NCBI RefSeq assembly: GCF_001422045.1
Contig: NZ_LMLW01000007.1
Location: 62,001-126,000, forward strand
Direction: 5' to 3'
Source: Sphingomonas sp. Leaf242
GTDB lineage: Bacteria; Pseudomonadota; Alphaproteobacteria; Sphingomonadales; Sphingomonadaceae
DNA: 64,000 nt
Both the position numbers and the translations under genes were made by a program. A model generated the notes under the pieces. It was not told the origin of the DNA, searched no databases, and worked only from the letters and a program-made list of their open reading frames with translations. The number at the start of each line of letters is the position of its first letter. Position 1 is the stretch's first letter. Below, piece by piece: positions 51,301-59,700 of the stretch.

Positions 51301-51413
51301 CCGCGCAACGACGCCTGGCCGACCTGTGCCGACGCGGGCGCGGGCGCGAACAGCAGCCCGCTGGACAGCGCCGTCAGCGATACCACCGCCGCACGCAACA
51401 TCATCTTGTTCAT
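48351..51413 (-). CDS. TonB-dependent receptor, Oar-like with carboxypeptidase-regulatory domain
   Basis: A 1020-residue outer-membrane receptor. A signal peptide is present (residues 1-30, ending PASAQ). Residues about 32-115 form a CarboxypepD_reg-like beta domain (RAGTYRLEIKQRNGTRNSDAF). An Ala/Pro linker follows, then a TonB-box-like EIIVTGNRI, the plug (about 155-270, with VNVFIDGVSQKDYVLK) and the beta-barrel ending KLSAGFSF. In sphingomonads such receptors import oligosaccharides. ATG 51413 overlaps the lacI stop (ATGA), so the receptor is co-expressed with its probable regulator. Glycosidases on the other side of lacI suggest a plant glycan as substrate. Confidence 0.92.
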   Translation of the reverse strand: MNKMMLRAAVVSLTALSSGLLFAPAPASAQVGQASLRGTLTAPADNPVIEVAAVEISTGIRRVVPADAAGAYNFASLRAGTYRLEIKQRNGTRNSDAFTLRVGQTAGLDLDLATAPTPAAPATQGAAPATPPEAGTDTAAAGSGGEIIVTGNRIRSLSGGQVGSVISSRLIEQLPQNNRNFLAFADLAPGVRFIEDSSGSSRIQGGAQDSRTVNVFIDGVSQKDYVLKNGITGQDTSSGNPFPQLAIGEYQVLSSNYKAEFDQVSSVAITAGTKSGTNEFHGEAFFDFTNQDLRDRRPSEIFPTYIPKTDTSNKQFGAALGGPIIKDKMHFFGTYEGKRISSPYDVRPNNNFPISSVPEQYRDNFGTFAQQFKEDLYFGKIDIVPTDNDLIELSGKYRKESGLQNITGIDAASTATLNKVEDKRGLLRWQHTGDQWINDVRVSYENAVFSPTPSTDGITQFFQSTERFGTSVQRNDILRFGAGSNFQSKGQKGWTLQDDFTFTGFKGHTIKVGGKAKWVKLNSLEQNLTNPLYTYDVNAIPGVAFNDTLPYRLQFGATTDASGNATVRSNNFQLGFYAQDDWDVTSHLTLNLGLRWDYERTPAYLDYVTPAVNVAAVSPGNYPNLRNADYDINDFITDGSKRKAFKGAWQPRLGFTYRFDEAGRFSMFGGYGRSYDRNQFDFLQQEVSQGRFQVRSFNFIGNDSVNPCTPSQTCIAWNPIYLTDAGRQQLLGAATGGGSEFRFMNNDLKVPYSDQFSLGVRGRFSPVELEVGVTHIESKDGFVFLLGNRRTDGSFFFNDPTSATDIPQSPTTFTPNGYGSIILGSNGLKTNSDAAYFKLTKVYSASSPWSIDATYTYTRADENRKFGETYSLDYAQISDYPTLRSSAVPRHRLVIASSVDTPIGVTFSSKFQIESPAFVKGFIDNADPFGRILVGRQVDSLGDIWGRRQLDFAFTKYVPIGFVSDQARIRMRVDILNVMNDRNYVDFNSNASDPAFGQRSSYSIGGNPPRTVKLSAGFSF

Positions 51414-52453
51414 CGTAGTTCCCCTTTTCCCGATTGTTCGGGTGTCTTGTTGTGGACATTGAAAAGCATTGGACCGGTCGACTCGCGGACGACCACGACG
51501 GGCACGCGGTGCTCGATCAGGCCGTCGTCTTCGCCCGCGATCGCCTTCACCAGCCGCGCGACGGCACCGGCCCCGAAACTGGCGATGTCGATGCTGGCGC
51601 TGGTCAGCGACGGCGAGATGAGGCGGGTCAGCGGAACGTCGTCGAAGCCGCAGATCGCGACCTGGTCGGGGACCGCGACGCCGGCGCGCTTCAGCGCCAT
51701 CATCGCGCCGATCGCCATCATGTCGTTGCCGGCGAAGATCGCGTCGAATTCTGTGCAGTCGTCGAGCAGCGTCGCCACCGCGCTAGCCCCGGCGGGCTCC
51801 CGGAAATCTCCCGGGAGGACGTGCAGCCCGAGTCCGGCGCGGGCGCAGGCATCGCGCGCGCCGCGCAACCGCTCCTCGGCGTCGATGTTGCCCTCCGGGC
51901 CGGCGATGTGGACCAGCCGCCGCCGGCCGCCCGCGATCAGATGCTCGACCAGCGCCGTCGCGCCCGCGACATTGTCGATGCGCAGCTCCGAACGGCCGAC
52001 TTGGCCGGGCGCGCAATTGACCAGAATAGCCGGCATGCCCTGCGGCAGGTGCGCGAGCAACTCGCCGGCTGATACCTGCGGCGCCATGACCACCAGCCCG
52101 TCGACCCGGCCACGCATCGCGTGCAACGCCGCGACGCCGCGCTGCGCGTCGCCGTGCATGACCATCATCATGAGGTAGAGACCGAGCTCCGACGCCTCGC
52201 GGTCCATGCCGCGCAACAGTTCGGAGAAGAATTCGCCATGCAGGTCGGGGACCACGACGCCGATCATCCCCGACCGCGCCGAACTCAGATGTCGGGCCGC
52301 GGCGTGAGGAACGTAGCCGAGTCGCGTGGCGACGCTTTCGATGTGCGCGCGGACTTCCGGACGGACGTTGCTGTGCCCGTTCAGCGCCCGCGACACGGTC
52401 GCCACCGACACCGCAGCTTCGCGGGCAATATCACGGACGGTGGCGTACGGCAT
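51410..52453 (-). CDS. LacI-family transcriptional regulator
   Basis: A 347-residue regulator. HTH and hinge: ATVRDIAREAAVSVATVSRALNGHSNVRPEVRAHI ... SSARSGMIGVVVPD. The sugar-binding domain has FDAIFAGNDMMAIGAM and GFDDVPLTRLISPSLTS. It probably represses the locus in the absence of a sugar ligand. A perfect LacI-type palindrome lies 60 bases before its start, between it and the divergent GH3 gene. It is unusual in being translationally coupled to the TonB receptor. Confidence 0.93.
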   Translation of the reverse strand: MPYATVRDIAREAAVSVATVSRALNGHSNVRPEVRAHIESVATRLGYVPHAAARHLSSARSGMIGVVVPDLHGEFFSELLRGMDREASELGLYLMMMVMHGDAQRGVAALHAMRGRVDGLVVMAPQVSAGELLAHLPQGMPAILVNCAPGQVGRSELRIDNVAGATALVEHLIAGGRRRLVHIAGPEGNIDAEERLRGARDACARAGLGLHVLPGDFREPAGASAVATLLDDCTEFDAIFAGNDMMAIGAMMALKRAGVAVPDQVAICGFDDVPLTRLISPSLTSASIDIASFGAGAVARLVKAIAGEDDGLIEHRVPVVVVRESTGPMLFNVHNKTPEQSGKGELR

Positions 52454-52513
52454 GAAGCGTCAGGGTCCCCTCTGGCACCGGTCTTACGTGTTGCGACCGG
52501 CATCTTGTTCTTG

Positions 52514-52529
52514 ATGTAACCGGTTACAT
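52514..52529. promoter_or_regulatory. LacI-type operator
   Basis: ATGTAACCGGTTACAT is a perfect 16-base palindrome with the central CG typical of LacI-family sites. It is in the gap between lacI (52453) and the divergent beta-glucosidase gene (52621), so one site can control both directions. Confidence 0.8.
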
Positions 52530-52620
52530 GATCCAGAAACATGGATCAAGAACCTTGCGACGATTGCCGTTCCGACACGCCGGGACGGGATTGCAGCAGG
52601 CATAGGCAAGGGATGAGCGA

Positions 52621-54915
52621 ATGACGGCAACAACGATTTCGCGACGTGCGATTCTGATGGGTGCAGGTGCGGTGGCAGCCTGGGCTGCGAGCCCAGCGCG
52701 CGCCCTGTTGCAGCAGACGAAGGCGGGTACGGCGGCGCTGCCCACCTCCGTCGAAGCGCTGATCGGGCGCATGACCGTGATGGAAAAGGCGGGGCAGTTG
52801 ACGCTGATGGCCGCGGCTTGGGCGGGGGGCGCGGCGACGTCGCTCAATCCGGCCGGCGGCGCGGCGAGCTTCGACGGGCAATTGGCGGATGTCCGGGCCG
52901 GCAAGCTTGGGGGTGTGTTCAACGGCAATGGCGCGGTCATGGCCAAGCGGATGCAGACGGTCGCGATGCGCGAATCGCGGTTGAAGATCCCGCTGATCTT
53001 TGCCGCCGACGTGATCCACGGTCTGCGTACGGTGTTCCCGGTGCCGCTGGCCGAAGCGGCAAGCTTCGATCCCGAGCTGGCACGGCGGACCGCGCGAGCG
53101 GCAGGTGCCGAAGCCGCGGCGGCGGGAATCGACTGGACGTTCGCACCGATGGTCGACATCGCCCGCGACGCACGCTGGGGGCGCGGTGTCGAGGGATCGG
53201 GTGAGGACGTGCTGCTTGGCCGGATGATGGCGGCCGCGCGCGTTCGTGGTTTCCAAGGCGAGCGTGGGTTGGCCGCGGCCGATGCGGTCGCCGCCTGTGC
53301 CAAGCATTTCGCCGCCTATGGAGCGGCCGAAGCGGGGCTTGATTACAGCACGGTCGACATCTCCGAGCGGACGCTGCGCGAGACCTATTTCCCGCCGTTC
53401 GAGTCCGCCTTCGGGGCCGGCGCACCGACCGTGATGGCATCGTTCAACGAGATCAACGGCATCCCGGCGACCGCGAACGACTGGTTGCTGACCGATGTGT
53501 TGCGCCGCGAATGGGGGTTCGGCGGGCTGGTCGTCTCCGACTATACCGGCGACGAGGAACTGATCGCGCATGGTTTCGCCGCCGATGCGCGCGAGGCGAC
53601 CAAGCTTGCCTTCATGGCCGGCGTCGACATGAGCATGCAGAGCGGTTTCTATATCGAGCATCTGCCCGATCTGGTCGCTGCGGGCGAGGTGCCGATGGCG
53701 CGGCTCGACGAGGCGGTGCGCCGCGTGCTGGCGCTGAAGGTGCAGCTTGGTCTGTTCGACGATCCGTTCCGCCGTATCGACCCGCGTCGCGAGCGGACGC
53801 GTATCCGCACGCGCGAGACGCTGGCGCTGGCGCGGGAGGCGGGCGCCAAATCGATCGTGATGCTCAAGAACGACGGCGGCCTGCTGCCGTTGCCGCGACA
53901 GGGTAAGGGAATCGCGCTGATCGGTCCGTTCGCGGCGGGGCAGCACGACCTGATCGGGCCGTGGAACGTGTACGGCACCGACGCCGAGGCGGTCGACCTC
54001 GCGACCGGCGTTCGCGCCACGGTCGCCGATCCGTCGCGCGTCAGCGTCACGCTCGGATCGGGTGTCGATGCGCCGCTGGCCGGTGGGATCGCTGCGGCGG
54101 TTGCCGCGGCGCGCGCGGCCGATGTGGTGGTGCTGGCGATCGGTGAGAGCCAGCGGATGTCGGGCGAGGCGCAGTCGCGCGTCGACATCGTCATGCCGCC
54201 CGCGCAGATCGCGCTGGTCGAGGCGGTCGCGGCGACCGGCAAGCCGATCGTCGTGTTGCTCCGCACCGGCCGCGCCCTGGTGCTGAGCGGCGCGGTGCTG
54301 GCCGCGCCCGCGATCCTCGTGACCTGGTTTCTCGGGTCGCAGGACGGCCTGGCGATCGCGGACGTGCTGTTCGGCAAGACCGGGCCCTCGGCGCGTTTGC
54401 CCGTCTCGTTCCCGCACGCGACGGGGCAGGAGCCGTATCATTACGACCACAAGAGCACGGGGCGTCCGAACCCGCCCGGACCGCTGCTCGAATACAAGGC
54501 GCATTACCGCGAGTTCGCCAACGAAGCGCTATTCCCGTTCGGTCACGGGCTGACATACGGCACGGTTGAATATGCGAGGCTGGATCTCGGCACCGGACAG
54601 ATCGCCGGGGACGGGGCACTGACGGTCCGCGCGACGATCGCCAATTCGGGCACGCGGGCCGCCGAGGAAACGGTGCAGCTCTACATCCACGATCTCGCCG
54701 CGAGCATCACGCGGCCGGTCCGCGAATTGAAGGCGTTCCGGAAGATCATGCTCGAGCCCGGCGAGCGACAGATCGTCTCGTTCACGCTGCGCAAGGCGGA
54801 CCTTCTGTTCGTCGGGAGGGACCTGAAACCCACGGTCGAGCCCGCCCGCTTCCGTATCTGGATCGCACCGTCCGCGCAGGCCGAGGGGGTGTCGGGCGAG
54901 TTTACGCTCGTTTGA
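52621..54915 (+). CDS. GH3 family beta-glucosidase, Tat-exported
   Basis: A 764-residue glycoside hydrolase family 3 enzyme of the BglX type. A twin-arginine signal opens it (SRRAILMGAGAVAAWAASPARA). The TIM-barrel domain has DVIHGLRTVFPVPLAEAASFD, DARWGRGVEGSGEDVLLG, CAKHFAAYGA and the nucleophile region GLVVSDYTG (Asp307). The second domain shows LLPLPRQGKGIALIGP and the fibronectin-like C-terminal domain ends RFRIWIAP. It releases terminal beta-glucose, for instance from xyloglucan-derived cello-oligosaccharides once xylose is gone. It diverges from lacI and ends 14 bases into the convergent symporter gene. Confidence 0.92.
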   Translation: MTATTISRRAILMGAGAVAAWAASPARALLQQTKAGTAALPTSVEALIGRMTVMEKAGQLTLMAAAWAGGAATSLNPAGGAASFDGQLADVRAGKLGGVFNGNGAVMAKRMQTVAMRESRLKIPLIFAADVIHGLRTVFPVPLAEAASFDPELARRTARAAGAEAAAAGIDWTFAPMVDIARDARWGRGVEGSGEDVLLGRMMAAARVRGFQGERGLAAADAVAACAKHFAAYGAAEAGLDYSTVDISERTLRETYFPPFESAFGAGAPTVMASFNEINGIPATANDWLLTDVLRREWGFGGLVVSDYTGDEELIAHGFAADAREATKLAFMAGVDMSMQSGFYIEHLPDLVAAGEVPMARLDEAVRRVLALKVQLGLFDDPFRRIDPRRERTRIRTRETLALAREAGAKSIVMLKNDGGLLPLPRQGKGIALIGPFAAGQHDLIGPWNVYGTDAEAVDLATGVRATVADPSRVSVTLGSGVDAPLAGGIAAAVAAARAADVVVLAIGESQRMSGEAQSRVDIVMPPAQIALVEAVAATGKPIVVLLRTGRALVLSGAVLAAPAILVTWFLGSQDGLAIADVLFGKTGPSARLPVSFPHATGQEPYHYDHKSTGRPNPPGPLLEYKAHYREFANEALFPFGHGLTYGTVEYARLDLGTGQIAGDGALTVRATIANSGTRAAEETVQLYIHDLAASITRPVRELKAFRKIMLEPGERQIVSFTLRKADLLFVGRDLKPTVEPARFRIWIAPSAQAEGVSGEFTLV

Positions 54916-56230
54916 GGCTGGCCATCGTATCGCGGCGAAGCGGGATGGCGAGGACCGCCGCCAGCATCGCCGCGATCAGCAGCGCAGGGCCGGCCAGCAT
55001 CAGCCAGCGGATCGCGTACAGGCTGGCCGGGCCCTGGACGGCACCGGCGACGAAGTCGTTTGCCTGATAGATCAGGCCGATCGCGAAGCCCGTGCCCGCC
55101 AGCGCGATCTTCTGCATCAGCGCGTAGGTGCCGAACGCGAGCGCCTCGACCCGCTTGCCGCTCTGCGCTTCGCCCCAATCGATGGTATCGGGCAGCAACG
55201 TCCAGGCGGCGAGCGCGAAGCCGACGAACGCCGCCTGCATCGCCAGCAGGAATGCCGCCGTCGCCGTGCTGCCGGGCGAACCGGTTAGCGCGAACACCGC
55301 TGGCACGATCAGCGCGAGGACCCCGGCGCCCAACCATGCGGTGCGTGCGCCGCGGGTACGCGCGAGCGCCGTCCAGAGCGGTACCGCGACGAGGCTGCTG
55401 ACCGCCATCGCCGCCAGTGCGCGAGGACCGCCCGGCGCGTCCTGCAGAACGTAGCGGAAGAAATAGAGCACCGACTGGCTGGTCAGCGCGGTCGCGGCCC
55501 CGCCGGCGGCCGACGCGACGTTGAGCACGACGAAGGCCCGGTTGCGCGCCAGTACCGCCAGTCCGGACCAGATCGCGAGCCGCTCTGCCGGTGCGGCACT
55601 CGGCGTCGGCTCGGGCACGCGCCACGCCATGATCGCGAGCAGCGGCACCGCGACGACGGCGAGGATGGCGGAGGCCACGCCGTAGCTTCCGGTTCTCGCC
55701 ACCAGCCAGGGCAGCAGCAGCGCGACGAGGGCTCCCGCTGCCGAGCCGAACCCCATGCGCAGCCCGGCGACCAGCGAGCGATCCCGACTGGTCTGCGCCA
55801 CGCGTGTCGTCCACGCCGCATAGGGGATGTTGGTGAACGCGTAGACCGTGCGGAACATCATCTGCGTCGCCAGCGCGAAGGCGGCGGCACCGGTCGGCAC
55901 CGAGAACATCGCGACGAACGTCAGCCCGAGCGGCAGCGCACCCCATCCGACCAGCCGACGATACGAAAGCCGCATCCGCTCCGCTGCCGCCCCGGCAAGG
56001 AAATCGGCGGCCCCGTCCCAGATCGCGCCGATCATGAACACCAGCCCGGCGGTCGCGGGCGGCAACGCCAGCGCATCGATATAGTAGAAGAGCAGGTACA
56101 GGCTGATCGCCTGCCAATAGAGGTTGAACGCGAAATCGCCGGCGCTGAAGATCACCAGCGTGCCGTTCGGGCCTGCCCTATCGCCGCGCTCGGCGCGCAT
56201 CGCAGATTTTCGGGTGGATATTCGGATCAT
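54902..56230 (-). CDS. GPH-type sugar symporter (MFS)
   Basis: A 442-residue, 12-helix transporter of the glycoside-pentoside-hexuronide:cation family. The N-terminus FSAGDFAFNLYWQAISLYLLFYYIDALALPPATAGL and the loop IWDGAADFLAG (the D-x2-x-D-like cation site of MelB-type proteins) are characteristic, and ALAFGTYALMQKIALAGTGFAIG is the late-helix motif. It probably takes up the di- or monosaccharide produced by the periplasmic glycosidases. The start is uncertain: ATG 56230 or ATG 56200. It is convergent with the GH3 gene. Confidence 0.85.
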   Translation of the reverse strand: MIRISTRKSAMRAERGDRAGPNGTLVIFSAGDFAFNLYWQAISLYLLFYYIDALALPPATAGLVFMIGAIWDGAADFLAGAAAERMRLSYRRLVGWGALPLGLTFVAMFSVPTGAAAFALATQMMFRTVYAFTNIPYAAWTTRVAQTSRDRSLVAGLRMGFGSAAGALVALLLPWLVARTGSYGVASAILAVVAVPLLAIMAWRVPEPTPSAAPAERLAIWSGLAVLARNRAFVVLNVASAAGGAATALTSQSVLYFFRYVLQDAPGGPRALAAMAVSSLVAVPLWTALARTRGARTAWLGAGVLALIVPAVFALTGSPGSTATAAFLLAMQAAFVGFALAAWTLLPDTIDWGEAQSGKRVEALAFGTYALMQKIALAGTGFAIGLIYQANDFVAGAVQGPASLYAIRWLMLAGPALLIAAMLAAVLAIPLRRDTMASLKRA

Positions 56231-56509
56231 AGGCTGCGGGGTCGTGGTACTGTTTTGACCACGAGTTTCGTGGCGGAGCGTGACTTGCTCGAGAACGTCG
56301 TAGACGCCCCGCAAGATGTCTACCAGCAGTTCGACCGCGCGGTGGCCAATCCTGCATCTGGGTTGGGCGATCGTCGTGAGCGGCGGCTGGAATGGCGCGC
56401 GGCCTCTTCGGCGCCGCGGAGGACTCTGGCGCTATATGTCCGGAGTAATCACATCCGACGTAATCATTTATGTCACAGACCAGCGCCATGGGGCTGTGAA
56501 CGCCGCCCG

Positions 56510-56938
56510 CTACGTGACAGGGCTGGGCCGAGTCCAGTCGGGGATGCCGGCACCGCAGCCCCAAAAGTGGGTGGGTACGGGTTTGCCTCCGAGCTGTGAC
56601 GGGAATGGCCAGTTTATGAGCGCCTGGGCGGTGACCGAGCATCGACGGCCTGGCATGCAGTTGATCCGGGTCCGGGCGATAAGACCGGCGTCGCTTTCCC
56701 ACGAATACAGCGTCGCCTCGCCGCGAAGCTCAAACTCTTCGAAGTTCCAGTCCCCGCGACATCGTTTGACGAAGCTCGCAATCATGCGTTCGCGCCCGAG
56801 TTCCGGCCACGGCGTCGAGGCGGCCGCGCTCGCTAGCGAGGCGCTGGGGACGTAGCGAGGGGTTAGGTAGCCAATGATTATCAAAGGCGCGAGCAGAGGA
56901 AGGCCAAACATCCCGGCGAAGAAAGACATCCTGCCCAT
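56510..56938 (-). CDS. Hypothetical exported protein
   Basis: A 142-residue frame with an N-terminal hydrophobic stretch (FFAGMFGLPLLAPLIIIGYL) acting as signal or anchor. The rest holds four cysteines and Trp-rich segments (GDWNFEEFELRGEATLYSWESD, INWPFPSQLGG). No family is recognised. It looks like a genuine small envelope protein unrelated to the sugar genes around it. Confidence 0.5.
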   Translation of the reverse strand: MGRMSFFAGMFGLPLLAPLIIIGYLTPRYVPSASLASAAASTPWPELGRERMIASFVKRCRGDWNFEEFELRGEATLYSWESDAGLIARTRINCMPGRRCSVTAQALINWPFPSQLGGKPVPTHFWGCGAGIPDWTRPSPVT

Positions 56939-57020
56939 CCTTCACACACAACGAGCAGGAGCTTGGCAATCACTTAACGCGGAACGGATCGACTGCTAAT
57001 ACGCCTTTCTCCTTGTTGGC

Positions 57021-57062
57021 AGGAATGTCGGCTGACCTCTCCCTTCACGACATTCATGACGC
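57021..57062. repeat. Dispersed intergenic repeat, family A
   Basis: AATGTCGGCTGACCTCTCCC followed by TTCACGACATTCATGACGC is a diverged family-A unit, similar to the copies at 33352 and 35520. A family-B copy starts 34 bases later. Confidence 0.55.
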
Positions 57063-57094
57063 ACGAACAGGCGCCAAAAGCGGCCAGCGCGGCA

Positions 57095-57152
57095 ATGAAC
57101 GAGTGTTTGAAGTCGGGAAGCAGGGAAGGGCGCGCGAATGGCCGACAATGGA
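57095..57152 (+). repeat. Dispersed intergenic repeat, family B
   Basis: TGAACGAGTGTTTGAAGTCG then GGAAGCAGGGAAGGGCGCGC and GAATGGCCGACAATGG. The closest match is the 35585 copy. The A-then-B order is the same as at 35.5 kb. Confidence 0.65.
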
Positions 57153-57227
57153 TATGTGGCGAAACGCGGCGTTTCCGATGCCATCCCGCATTGACGGCAT
57201 CCCGTCTCTAAGACCATCGCGTCGTCC

Positions 57228-57437
57228 ATGACCAAAAGCAAGGGCCGCACCGGCGCACATGCGCGCGCCAATATCCAACCTGCTCCGACAGCCACCGAGC
57301 TCGATGCAGCCAAGCGAGAGGCTGCGCAGATCGAAGGGCGGCTTGCCGGCCTGGCTTCGGGGCACCCATCGGTGAAAATCTGGAAGGCCCGTCTTCGTTC
57401 GGCCCAAGCAGTGATCGCTCGCGCTCCACGCGATTGA
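57228..57437 (+). CDS. Small hydrophilic protein of unknown function
   Basis: A 69-residue frame. The centre (TELDAAKREAAQIEGRLAGL) is a likely amphipathic or coiled-coil helix, and the N-terminus is basic. No family is recognised and no clear ribosome site is seen. It lies upstream of the beta-galactosidase gene in the same direction. Confidence 0.35.
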   Translation: MTKSKGRTGAHARANIQPAPTATELDAAKREAAQIEGRLAGLASGHPSVKIWKARLRSAQAVIARAPRD

Positions 57438-57561
57438 AATACGGGCGGCTCGCCGATCGCGACTGATCGCCGCTCCGTATCGACCGCTTGCGCTCGCCTG
57501 CTGAGCCGGCGAGGATCGCGCCGATAGCGTGCAAACGATACGGCGTGGGGAGGACTTGGCG

Positions 57562-59661
57562 ATGAAAGGCAGGAACATGCAGCGGTTCGCGAAAGCACTC
57601 GCATTGGCCACGGTGGCGTTGCCGACGGTTGCGCAGGCGCAGGTGCCCGATACCATCCTTTACGGCGTCGCCTATTACGACGAGTACACCCCGGTCGACC
57701 GCGTCGATGAAGACGCGCGGATGATGAAGGCGGCGGGGATCAGTGTCGTCCGCATCGCGGAGTCGACCTGGGGCACGCTGGAACCGCAGCCCGGGGTGTT
57801 CGATTTCAGCCATGTCGATCGCATGCTCGCCGCGATGCACAAGCAAGGCATCAAGGTGATCGTCGGAACCCCGACCTATGCGATACCGACATGGCTCGCA
57901 CGCCAGCATCCCAATGTGCTCGTTGTTCGCCCCGACGGCGTACGCGCGCAATACGGCACCCGGCAGAACATGGACATCACCGATCCCGACTACCGGGCGG
58001 CGGCCGAGCGGGTGATCGTGGCGCTGGTGGACCATGTGAAGGATCATCCCGCGGTGATCGGCTATCAACTCGACAACGAGACCAAGCCTTATGACACCAG
58101 CGGTCCTGCGGTGCAGGCGGGGTTTGTGCGGTCGATCAGGACGAAATGGCCGAGCCTCGATGCCCTGAACCAGGCATGGGGGCTGAATTACTGGTCGAAC
58201 CGGATCAACCGGTGGGAGGACTTCCCGTCGACCACCGGCTCGATCAATGCCAGCATGTCCAACGCCTTCGCCGCCTATCAGCGCAGCCTCGTCACCGATT
58301 TCCTAGCATGGCAGGCCAAGCTCGTGCGCGCCCATGCCCGGCCCGGCCAGTTCATGACGCAGAACTTCGACCTGGGCTGGCGTGATGGCTCCTATGGCAT
58401 CCAGCCGGAAGTCGACCACTGGAAGGCGGCAAGGTCGCTCGATATCGCCGGCATCGACATCTATCATCCAACGCAGGACAAGCTTACCGGCGCGGAGATC
58501 GCCTTTGGTGGCGACGAAGCCCGCTCGATCCGCAACGGACAGAATTATCTGGTGCTGGAAACCGAGGCGCAGGGTTTCCCGCAATGGACGCCCTATCCGG
58601 GCCAGCTTCGCCTGCAGGCGTTCAGCCATCTCGCGTCGGGCGCACAAATGGTCGAATACTGGCACTGGGCGACCACCGCCAACGCGGTCGAGACCTATTG
58701 GCGCGGGCTGCTGTCGCAGGACTACAAGCCCAATGCGGAGTATGCGGCGGCAAAGGTGATCGGTGCCGAGATCGCGCGGCTCGGTCCTAAGCTGGCAGGC
58801 ATGACGAAGCGCAATCAGGTCGCCGTCTATGTCAGCAACGCCGCCCAAACCGCGTTCAATTCGTTCAAGCCGACGGGCATCGAGTACAATCAGGTAATGC
58901 GCCCCTTCTACGATGCGCTCTACCGGATGAATGTCGAGGCCGACATCGTGTCGCCCGACAGCACGCGGAAGCTCGATGACTACAAGCTCATCGTCGTGCC
59001 GGCGCTTTACGCGGCGAGCGACGCCGAGATCACGCGGCTGAACGACTATGCCAAGCGCGGCGGGCATCTGCTCTACACGTTCAAGAGCGGGTTCTCGGAC
59101 GAAAACACGAAGGTCCGCTATGCTTCACAGCCGGGTGCGATCGCCGAAGCTGCTGGCGTCACCTACCAGGAGTTCACGATCCCCGTGGGGGTCACGTTGG
59201 CGGGCAATCCGTTCAGCGTTTCGGATGCTGACAACGCGCCGCGCTGGTGGATGGAGATGTTGAAGCCCACCACCGCCGAGGTCGTGGCGCGCTATCAGCA
59301 TCCGTCATGGCCGGCCGCCGCCGCGATGACCCGCAACCACTGGGGCAAAGGCGAGGTCAGCTATGTCGGGTTCATGCCGAGCGACGCGCTGGCCGAGAAG
59401 ATCGTCGCCGCCGAGGTCGCGCGCGCAGGTGTCGTGCCATCGGTCGCGGGCGTGCGGTTCCCGCTGATCGTGCGCGGCGGCATTCTGAAGAACGGTCACA
59501 CCGTTCGTTACGTGCTCAACTACTCGGCCGTGCCACAGCAGATGGCGGCCCCGGCTGCGGGCACTGAACTGTTGCAGGGGCGCAAGGTGAAGCGTGGCGG
59601 ACCGATCGAGCTTGCCGCGTGGGACGTGGCCATCATCGAGGAAGATGGACGATCCGATTGA
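57562..59661 (+). CDS. GH42-like beta-galactosidase, exported
   Basis: A 699-residue enzyme with a Sec signal (FAKALALATVALPTVAQAQ). The barrel begins LYGVAYYDEYTPVDRVDEDARMM, has GTPTYAIPTWLA, the acid/base motif GYQLDNETKPYD (Glu173) and the nucleophile motif LVLETEAQG (Glu333). The C-terminal half carries a trimerisation-like domain (YAKRGGHLLYTF) and a small beta domain. It likely removes terminal beta-galactose. The ATG at 57562 follows GGGGAGGA. The GH31 gene begins 39 bases downstream, so the two form an operon. Confidence 0.88.
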   Translation: MKGRNMQRFAKALALATVALPTVAQAQVPDTILYGVAYYDEYTPVDRVDEDARMMKAAGISVVRIAESTWGTLEPQPGVFDFSHVDRMLAAMHKQGIKVIVGTPTYAIPTWLARQHPNVLVVRPDGVRAQYGTRQNMDITDPDYRAAAERVIVALVDHVKDHPAVIGYQLDNETKPYDTSGPAVQAGFVRSIRTKWPSLDALNQAWGLNYWSNRINRWEDFPSTTGSINASMSNAFAAYQRSLVTDFLAWQAKLVRAHARPGQFMTQNFDLGWRDGSYGIQPEVDHWKAARSLDIAGIDIYHPTQDKLTGAEIAFGGDEARSIRNGQNYLVLETEAQGFPQWTPYPGQLRLQAFSHLASGAQMVEYWHWATTANAVETYWRGLLSQDYKPNAEYAAAKVIGAEIARLGPKLAGMTKRNQVAVYVSNAAQTAFNSFKPTGIEYNQVMRPFYDALYRMNVEADIVSPDSTRKLDDYKLIVVPALYAASDAEITRLNDYAKRGGHLLYTFKSGFSDENTKVRYASQPGAIAEAAGVTYQEFTIPVGVTLAGNPFSVSDADNAPRWWMEMLKPTTAEVVARYQHPSWPAAAAMTRNHWGKGEVSYVGFMPSDALAEKIVAAEVARAGVVPSVAGVRFPLIVRGGILKNGHTVRYVLNYSAVPQQMAAPAAGTELLQGRKVKRGGPIELAAWDVAIIEEDGRSD

Positions 59662-59700
59662 CAGCCGCGCCGTGCGGAAACAAAGCAAAGGGGAGCTTGC

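Noticed and set aside
50121..54504. Long antisense frames opposite the TonB receptor and the GH3 gene (about 650-690 codons each)
   Set aside because: Both real genes have full domain architecture and signal peptides; the antisense peptides show no family features.
57054..57656. 200-codon minus-strand frame and its overlaps upstream of the GH42 gene
   Set aside because: It crosses a family-B repeat and the antisense of the GH42 signal peptide, with no coherent protein features.
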